Program-made: the position numbers and the translations under genes
Notes under the pieces: generated by a model
Database searches by the model: none
Told to the model about the DNA's origin: nothing
The model's input: the letters and a program-made list of their open reading frames with translations, nothing else
Assembly: GCA_030167125.1 (NCBI GenBank)
Contig: CP126531.1
Span: 1,550,001-1,614,000, forward strand
Reading direction: 5' to 3'
Source of the DNA: Rhodanobacteraceae bacterium
GTDB lineage: Bacteria > Pseudomonadota > Gammaproteobacteria > Xanthomonadales > Rhodanobacteraceae
DNA: 64,000 bases
In this document: positions 59,325-64,000 of the stretch, piece after piece
How positions within the stretch are numbered: the stretch's first letter is position 1
Layout of the letters: every line of letters starts with the position of its first letter

Positions 59325-60932
59325 TCATTCCATTGCCGGAATTCTCGAGAGCGGCAGACCGGTGCACTCGCCCCAGTAGTAGACGACCAAGGCGATGCCA
59401 GCCACCAACACGGAATCCCACGGCCCTTCGATGACGCGCGTGCCGCCGAAGGTTCCGAGCCACGAGGCGATCAGCATCAGCGCGTAGAAGCCCATCAGCC
59501 ATAGCGATGCGCGGACGTCGCGCGCCAGTTCGTCGCGCTGCGATCCGCGCGATGCCACGTAGGCGACGTACGCCACGTACAGCACGATCTGCAATCCCAG
59601 CAGCCACGACACCGTGCCCCAGCCGGACCAGTACACGATCAGCGCGGCCACGATGAACGAAAGCGGGCCCAGCACCGCGAAGCCGCGCACGCGGAACGGA
59701 CGCGGCATGCCGGGCGCGTTGCGGCGCAATGCCGCGGTGGTGACGGGCGCGACGGCGTAGCTCAGCACCAGCGCGGCGGACACCACGTTGATCATCGCCG
59801 ACCACGATGGAAACGGCAGCGTCCAGAAGATCGACAGCGCCAGCGTCAGCCACAGTGCGGGACGCGGGATGCCGGACTTGGCATCGACTTTCGTGAACAC
59901 CCTGAAGAATGTGCCGCCACGGGCCCAGCCGTACACCACGCGCGGCGTCGCGTTCATGTAGATGTTGCCGCAGCCGCTGGGCGAGATCACCGCGTCGCAC
60001 ACCACCAAGAACGACAGCCAGCCGATGCCCAGCGCCAGCGCGATGTCGTGGAACGGCAGCGCGAACAGCTTGTCGATGCCCTTCCAGCCGTGCGCCACCG
60101 TCGCGGCCGGCACGCTGCCAAGGAACGCGATCTGCAGCAGCAGGTAGATGCCCGTCGACAACGCCACGGACAGGATCAGCGCGATCGGGATCACGCGTTG
60201 CGGATGCCGCACCTCGCCGGCCACCGACACGATCGGCGTCAAACCGAGGTACGCGAAGATGATTCCGCCCGCCGACACCGCGCCGGCGACACCCGCGAAT
60301 CCAAACGGCGCGAAACCATGCGCGCTGAAGTTGCCGGAATGGAACGCCCACAGCAGCACCACGATCACCGTCAGCGGCACCACGAACTTGAAGATGCTGA
60401 CGAGATTGTTGGCACGCGCGAAGGTCCTGACACTGTAGTAGTTGAGCAGGAAGAACACAACGAGCAGCGCGAGTTGTGCGAACCAGCCGAGCAGCGTGGG
60501 AGATTGCGAATCCGCCTGCGTCAACTGCGGGAACCACGCCGATGCGTATTGGCGGCAGGCGGTCACCTCAATCGCGATCAGGCTCGAAAACGCGATCAGC
60601 GTGATCAGGCCCATCAGGTACCCGAGCAACGCGCCGTGCGAATACACGGGATAGCGCACCACGCCACCCGAATGCGGCAGCGCCGCGCCGAGTTCGCAAT
60701 AAACCAGGCCCAGCAGCAACACCGCGGCGCCGCCGATCAGCCACGACACGATGCCGGCTGGTCCCGCGATGGCCGCCACGTAGCTCGCCGAGAACAGCCA
60801 GCCGGAACCGAACACCGCGCCGAGGCCGATGAAGGTGAGATCGATGAGGCCGAGTTGCTTCTTGAAGCCGGCCTGCGCAGCCGCAGCCTCATCGCCCGCG
60901 AAAGGCGGCGTGTCGCGCCTGTCGCCACTCAT
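59325..60932 (-). CDS. APC-superfamily amino-acid permease
   Basis: 535 aa, about 12-14 membrane helices. Helix 1 reads [37 protein letters not shown] and [19 protein letters not shown] mark the family. The start at ATG 60932 overlaps the amidohydrolase stop (ATGA), implying coupled translation. A longer in-frame ORF running to 63053 joins unrelated frames and was rejected. It probably imports the substrate or exports the product of the adjacent hydrolase. Confidence 0.9.
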   Translation of the reverse strand: MSGDRRDTPPFAGDEAAAAQAGFKKQLGLIDLTFIGLGAVFGSGWLFSASYVAAIAGPAGIVSWLIGGAAVLLLGLVYCELGAALPHSGGVVRYPVYSHGALLGYLMGLITLIAFSSLIAIEVTACRQYASAWFPQLTQADSQSPTLLGWFAQLALLVVFFLLNYYSVRTFARANNLVSIFKFVVPLTVIVVLLWAFHSGNFSAHGFAPFGFAGVAGAVSAGGIIFAYLGLTPIVSVAGEVRHPQRVIPIALILSVALSTGIYLLLQIAFLGSVPAATVAHGWKGIDKLFALPFHDIALALGIGWLSFLVVCDAVISPSGCGNIYMNATPRVVYGWARGGTFFRVFTKVDAKSGIPRPALWLTLALSIFWTLPFPSWSAMINVVSAALVLSYAVAPVTTAALRRNAPGMPRPFRVRGFAVLGPLSFIVAALIVYWSGWGTVSWLLGLQIVLYVAYVAYVASRGSQRDELARDVRASLWLMGFYALMLIASWLGTFGGTRVIEGPWDSVLVAGIALVVYYWGECTGLPLSRIPAME

Positions 60933-62245
60933 GGCTGCTTGTAGATCACGCCGCCCTTCATCACGAACGGTACGTGTTCGATCGCGCCGATGTCCTGCGT
61001 CGGATCGCCCGGCACGGCGATGATGTCGGCGTCGAGGCCCGGTTTCAGTTGGCCGAACTTGTCCTGCTGGCGCAGGATTTTCGCGTCCACCGCGGTCGCG
61101 GCCAGCAGCGCCTGCGCGGGACGCATGCCGTCCTTCACCATCCACTCGATCTCCTTGTAATTGGTGCCGTGCCTGAACACGCCGACGTCGCTGCCGCAGC
61201 CGATCGTTACGCCGGCCTGCATCGCCAGCTTGAACGCGTTCTGCGACGCGCGCATTTCGTCGTTGGGCGGATCGCCCGGTTTCCAGTGATCGAAGTATTC
61301 CGCGTACGCGACCACCGCTTCCAGCGTCGGCAGATAGGCGACGTTGTGCTTCTTCATCATCTCGAACACTTCCTTCGTGCCGTAGAAACCGTGCTCGATG
61401 GTGTCGACGCCGGCGATGATGGAGCGGCGCATGCCTTCCGGCGTGGTCGAATGCACCGACACCGGCAAACCCAGCGAGTGCGCGGCTTCCACGCCCGCGT
61501 TCAATTCTTCCTGCGTGAACGTCGGCACCGAGCCGTGCGACTTGCCGCAGTGATAGTCGGCATAGATCTTGATCCAGTCCGCACCGTGGCCAGCCTGGTC
61601 GCGCACCGCCGCGATCATCTCCGGCACGCCGGCGACGGGAATACCGCCTTGCGGAATCACCATGTCGGTGCGGAAGCCCATCGGGCCGGGGCCGTAGCAA
61701 TCCTTGGCGACTGTCGCGCGCGTCGCGACGAACAGGTGCGGACCTGGAATCAACCCGTCGTCGATCGCCTTCTGCACCTGCACGTCGGCGTAGCCCGCGC
61801 CCTCGGTGCCGAGGTCGCGCAGCGCGGTGAAGCCCGCCATCAGCGTGTCGCGCACGTGGTTGACCGCTTCGATCGTGCGGTACGGCAGCGGCTCCTTCAG
61901 CACCTGGTCGTTCCACAAGGTTTCGTTGTACGGGTGCAGGAAGATGTGCGAGTGCGCGTCGATCAGTCCCGGCAGCAACGTGGTGCCGGCAAGGTTGATG
62001 GTTTGCGCATCGGCGGGCACCTTCATCGAATCGCGCGGCCCGACCGCGGCGATCTTGTCGCCTTCCACCAGTACCGCCCAGCCCGCGTGCGTGGCCTCGC
62101 TGCGCGCGTCGAACACGCGATCGGCGATGAGCAGGTACGTGCCGGTCGCCGGCTTCGCGGCCGGCGTCTGCACGGGCGTCGCCGCGCAAGCCAGCGTCGC
62201 GGCGATCGACGCCGCCAGCGCAACCAGGATTTCCCGCATCGACAT
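60929..62245 (-). CDS. Exported metal-dependent amidohydrolase (imidazolonepropionase/prolidase-like)
   Basis: 438 aa. Signal peptide ([16 protein letters not shown]), ATG 62245 behind GGAGG. Metal site: DAHSH (His98, His100), the bridging Lys region [28 protein letters not shown] and [20 protein letters not shown] is typical of amidohydrolases in the Xaa-Pro dipeptidase/imidazolonepropionase group. It probably hydrolyses a peptide or cyclic amide in the periplasm; the coupled permease handles the product. Substrate unknown. Confidence 0.88.
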   Translation of the reverse strand: MSMREILVALAASIAATLACAATPVQTPAAKPATGTYLLIADRVFDARSEATHAGWAVLVEGDKIAAVGPRDSMKVPADAQTINLAGTTLLPGLIDAHSHIFLHPYNETLWNDQVLKEPLPYRTIEAVNHVRDTLMAGFTALRDLGTEGAGYADVQVQKAIDDGLIPGPHLFVATRATVAKDCYGPGPMGFRTDMVIPQGGIPVAGVPEMIAAVRDQAGHGADWIKIYADYHCGKSHGSVPTFTQEELNAGVEAAHSLGLPVSVHSTTPEGMRRSIIAGVDTIEHGFYGTKEVFEMMKKHNVAYLPTLEAVVAYAEYFDHWKPGDPPNDEMRASQNAFKLAMQAGVTIGCGSDVGVFRHGTNYKEIEWMVKDGMRPAQALLAATAVDAKILRQQDKFGQLKPGLDADIIAVPGDPTQDIGAIEHVPFVMKGGVIYKQP

Positions 62246-62375
62246 GGAACCCCTCCGGCCTCAAGCGAAACGCCGAGGGTACACCGGCGGGGGCACTTGC
62301 GCCGGCCCCGGAGCCGGCCAATACTCCCGCCGCGGTTGCCCTTCCAACCCACCGCAACCGCTGGGAGGGAAAGTC

Positions 62376-62879
62376 ATGATCAAGGCAATGCTGGCCCTTG
62401 CGGTTGGTGTGCTTCTGGCTGCACCCGCCGTCGCGGGCGACGCGCACGCGTCGAACAAATCCATCAAGCACGGCGAGTTCCTGGTCGGCTACGGCGGCTG
62501 CCAGGATTGCCACACGCCCGGCTGGGCGCAGAACGGCGGACAGGCGCCGAAAGACGTCCTGCTGACCGGCGGCGGCTTCAATTTCCAGGGACCGTGGGGT
62601 ACGACTTACGCGCCGAACCTGCGCCTGCTCGTGCAGACGCTGACCGCGAAACAGTGGATCGCGAAGCTGCGCGCGCTGAAGTCGCGTCCGGCGATGCCGT
62701 ACTGGACGTTCCGCTACCTGTCGGACAAGGATCTCACCGACATGTACGCGTACATCCATTCTCTGGGTCCGGCCGGCCAGCCCGCGCACGATTGGGTGCC
62801 GCCGGGGCAGGATGCGCCCGCGCCGTATCTGAAACTGGTGCTGCCGTCGCCACCTTCGGTGGTGAACAACGGACACTGA
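62376..62879 (+). CDS. Periplasmic c-type cytochrome
   Basis: 167 aa with a cleavable signal peptide (LALAVGVLLAAPAVAG) and one haem motif CQDCH (42-46). Met107 in SRPAMPYWTF is the likely axial ligand. GGCQDCHTPGW and the YAPNLR loop resemble cytochromes in alcohol/sorbitol-type dehydrogenase modules. ATG behind GGGAGGG. Divergent from the amidohydrolase, followed by a membrane protein 32 bp later. Confidence 0.85.
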   Translation: MIKAMLALAVGVLLAAPAVAGDAHASNKSIKHGEFLVGYGGCQDCHTPGWAQNGGQAPKDVLLTGGGFNFQGPWGTTYAPNLRLLVQTLTAKQWIAKLRALKSRPAMPYWTFRYLSDKDLTDMYAYIHSLGPAGQPAHDWVPPGQDAPAPYLKLVLPSPPSVVNNGH

Positions 62880-62911
62880 CGTTACACACTCCACGTCCCG
62901 GAGAGTCCGTG

Positions 62912-63424
62912 ATGGATGCGAACGCTTATGTCGTGCTGCGCGTGCTGCACATCCTGGTCGCGGCGTTGTGGGTCGGCGCCGCCGGTCTGCTCGCCATTGT
63001 GGTGATGCCCGCGATCGGCGATGCCGGCGCGGCCGGCGGCCCGCTCCTGGCATCGCTGCATCGACGCAAGCTGCATGTGTTCATGGCGACGAGCGCGCTG
63101 CTGACCGTGCTCAGCGGCATCTGGCTCTACTGGGTACTGACCACGGGATTCGATCCGGCCATCGTGTGGTCGCGCGGTGGGTTGGTTTTCGGAATCGGCG
63201 GCCTTTGCGGATTGCTGGCGTTGATCATCGGCGGCAGCATCATCGCTCCGGGCTTCGCGCGTCTCGCCGAACTTTCAGGGCAAGCCGCCGCTTTGCCCGA
63301 GGCCCAGGCCACCCACGCGCAGCGCCTTGCAGCGCTGCGCCGCCGCACGATGCTGGCCAGCAAGGGCGCTCTCGCATTGATCGTGGTCGCCCTGGTGTTG
63401 ATGGCCATCGGGCACTACGTGTGA
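62912..63424 (+). CDS. Four-helix integral membrane protein, 170 aa
   Basis: Hydrophobic segments at residues 10-34 (LRVLHILVAALWVGAAGLLAI), 60-77, 88-112 and 142-165, with an N-terminal His in VLRVLHILVAALWVG that resembles CopD-like or cytochrome b-type subunits. ATG 62912, possibly GTG one codon earlier. Co-directional with the cytochrome c gene. A haem or quinone role is an inference only. Confidence 0.75.
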   Translation: MDANAYVVLRVLHILVAALWVGAAGLLAIVVMPAIGDAGAAGGPLLASLHRRKLHVFMATSALLTVLSGIWLYWVLTTGFDPAIVWSRGGLVFGIGGLCGLLALIIGGSIIAPGFARLAELSGQAAALPEAQATHAQRLAALRRRTMLASKGALALIVVALVLMAIGHYV

Positions 63425-63439
63425 ACGCGTTGCCGCCGC

Positions 63440-64000
63440 TTACGCGCTGGCCAGTCGTGCCAACTCTGTTTCACCGAACCCCGCGGCGCGGCGCGCATCG
63501 AGATTGAACGGCCCGCGCAAGCCGGTCGGAACATATTCGCGCAGCAGCGACGCGAAGGTTGCTTCGGGATCGCGGCCTTCGCGCGTGCAGCAGAAGCGGA
63601 ACCAGCGCGTGCCGGCGGCGACGTGCGGCACTTCTTCGCGCAGGATCACTTCGAGGATGTCGGCGGTGGCTTCGTCGCCGACGGAGCGCAGGCGCGCGAT
63701 CATGCCGGGCGTCACGTCCAGTCCGCGCGCTTCCAGCACGCGCGGCACCAGCGCCATCCGCGCCAGGCACGAATCGGCCGTTTTGACGGCCATTTCCCAC
63801 AAGCCGTTGTGCGCGTCGAAGTCGCCGTAGGCGTGTCCGAGCTGCGCGAGGCGCGCCGACAACATCGTGAAATGGCGTGATTCGTCGTGCGCGACGGAGG
63901 CCCAGTCGCGGTAGTAGTCATCGGGCATGCCGCGGAAGCGGTACACCGCATCCCAGGCGAGATTGATGGCGTTGAATTCGATGTGCGCGACCGCGTGCAC
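63440..64000 (-). CDS. Ferritin-like DUF455 protein (partial, N-terminus beyond window)
   Basis: 186 codons are visible up to the window edge. It carries the di-iron-type helices HAVAHIEFNAINLAWDAVY, ASVAHDESRHFTMLSARL and LREEVPHVAAGTRWF (E-x-x-H pairs), typical of DUF455/MiaE-like ferritin-like proteins. The true start is upstream of position 64000. It is convergent with the membrane protein gene. Function unproven; DUF455 members are associated with iron or oxidative metabolism. Confidence 0.88.
   Translation of the reverse strand: MHAVAHIEFNAINLAWDAVYRFRGMPDDYYRDWASVAHDESRHFTMLSARLAQLGHAYGDFDAHNGLWEMAVKTADSCLARMALVPRVLEARGLDVTPGMIARLRSVGDEATADILEVILREEVPHVAAGTRWFRFCCTREGRDPEATFASLLREYVPTGLRGPFNLDARRAAGFGETELARLASA

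Noticed and set aside
59325..63053. A 1242-codon continuous minus-strand reading frame
   Set aside because: Its first 700 codons are antisense or out of frame to the amidohydrolase and cytochrome genes; only the last 535 codons form a permease with a proper start.

Overview
The window is GC-rich, gene-dense chromosomal DNA. Gene order and protein signatures point to a gammaproteobacterium of the Xanthomonadales/Lysobacterales, most likely Rhodanobacteraceae (Rhodanobacter/Dyella-like). This is inferred from recA-recX-alaS-csrA followed by tRNA-Ser(GCU)/tRNA-Arg(ACG), from xanthomonad-type GTCCC heptamer and palindromic repeats, and from the porin/pst/pho layout. No database search was possible. 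Almost all genes look like core chromosome; only short stretches (about 30.7-31.0, 53.0-53.8 and 57.3-59.3 kb) look accessory.

Layout. 0-2 kb: start of a MerR-family regulator with its operator, a membrane-anchored cytochrome c, and four tRNA genes (Arg-UCU, Pro-UGG, Arg-ACG, Ser-GCU), all on the minus strand. 2-7.5 kb (minus): csrA, alaS, recX, a hicA/hicB-like toxin-antitoxin pair wedged between recA and recX, recA, pncC. 7.6-9.6 kb: PAP2 phosphatase and GT4 glycosyltransferase, separated by an unexplained, highly structured inverted-repeat region. 9.9-17.8 kb: a phosphate regulon: pstS-pstC-pstA-pstB-phoU (minus), a divergent OprP-type porin (plus), and phoB-phoR (minus). Pho boxes lie in the pstS/porin intergenic region and upstream of phoB. 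17.8-26.5 kb: mutS, a DUF3617 protein, a response regulator, a dimethylargininase-like enzyme divergent from an APC permease, hslR and htpG. 26.6-40.4 kb: OPT transporter, gluQRS, phaB, metG, a phosphoesterase-cyclophilin pair, osmC, and the divergent ppsR/ppsA pair. 40.4-52.3 kb: cardiolipin synthase, a META lipoprotein, an M1 peptidase, two further exported hydrolases, a Ca2+/H+ exchanger, a stand-alone RNB ribonuclease and a serine/threonine dehydratase. 52.4-59.3 kb: hsp20, an IS1-like transposase remnant with two small membrane ORFs, a methyltransferase, a VOC protein, a D,D-carboxypeptidase, a DoxX-like protein, a LysR remnant, an HNH endonuclease, and a RAYT transposase flanked by inverted REP sequences. 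59.3-64 kb: APC permease plus amidohydrolase, a cytochrome c with a membrane protein, and a ferritin-like protein cut by the window end.

The genes form clear functional groups. The Pst transporter, PhoU, PhoBR and the porin form one phosphate-starvation circuit. PpsR and PpsA form a regulator/target pair. HtpG, Hsp15 and Hsp20 are heat-shock functions. Coupled genes share 1-8-nt overlaps (hicB-hicA-recX, pstC-pstA-pstB, phoB-phoR, phosphoesterase-PPIase, amidohydrolase-permease).

The most unusual items are a 266-bp three-way-junction-like structure that pairs over the PAP2 start codon, the hicBA insertion coupled to recX, palindromic and heptamer repeats absorbed in frame into gluQRS and metG, a PhoR without membrane segments, a dimethylargininase with no canonical start codon, and the REP-flanked RAYT next to an HNH nuclease.
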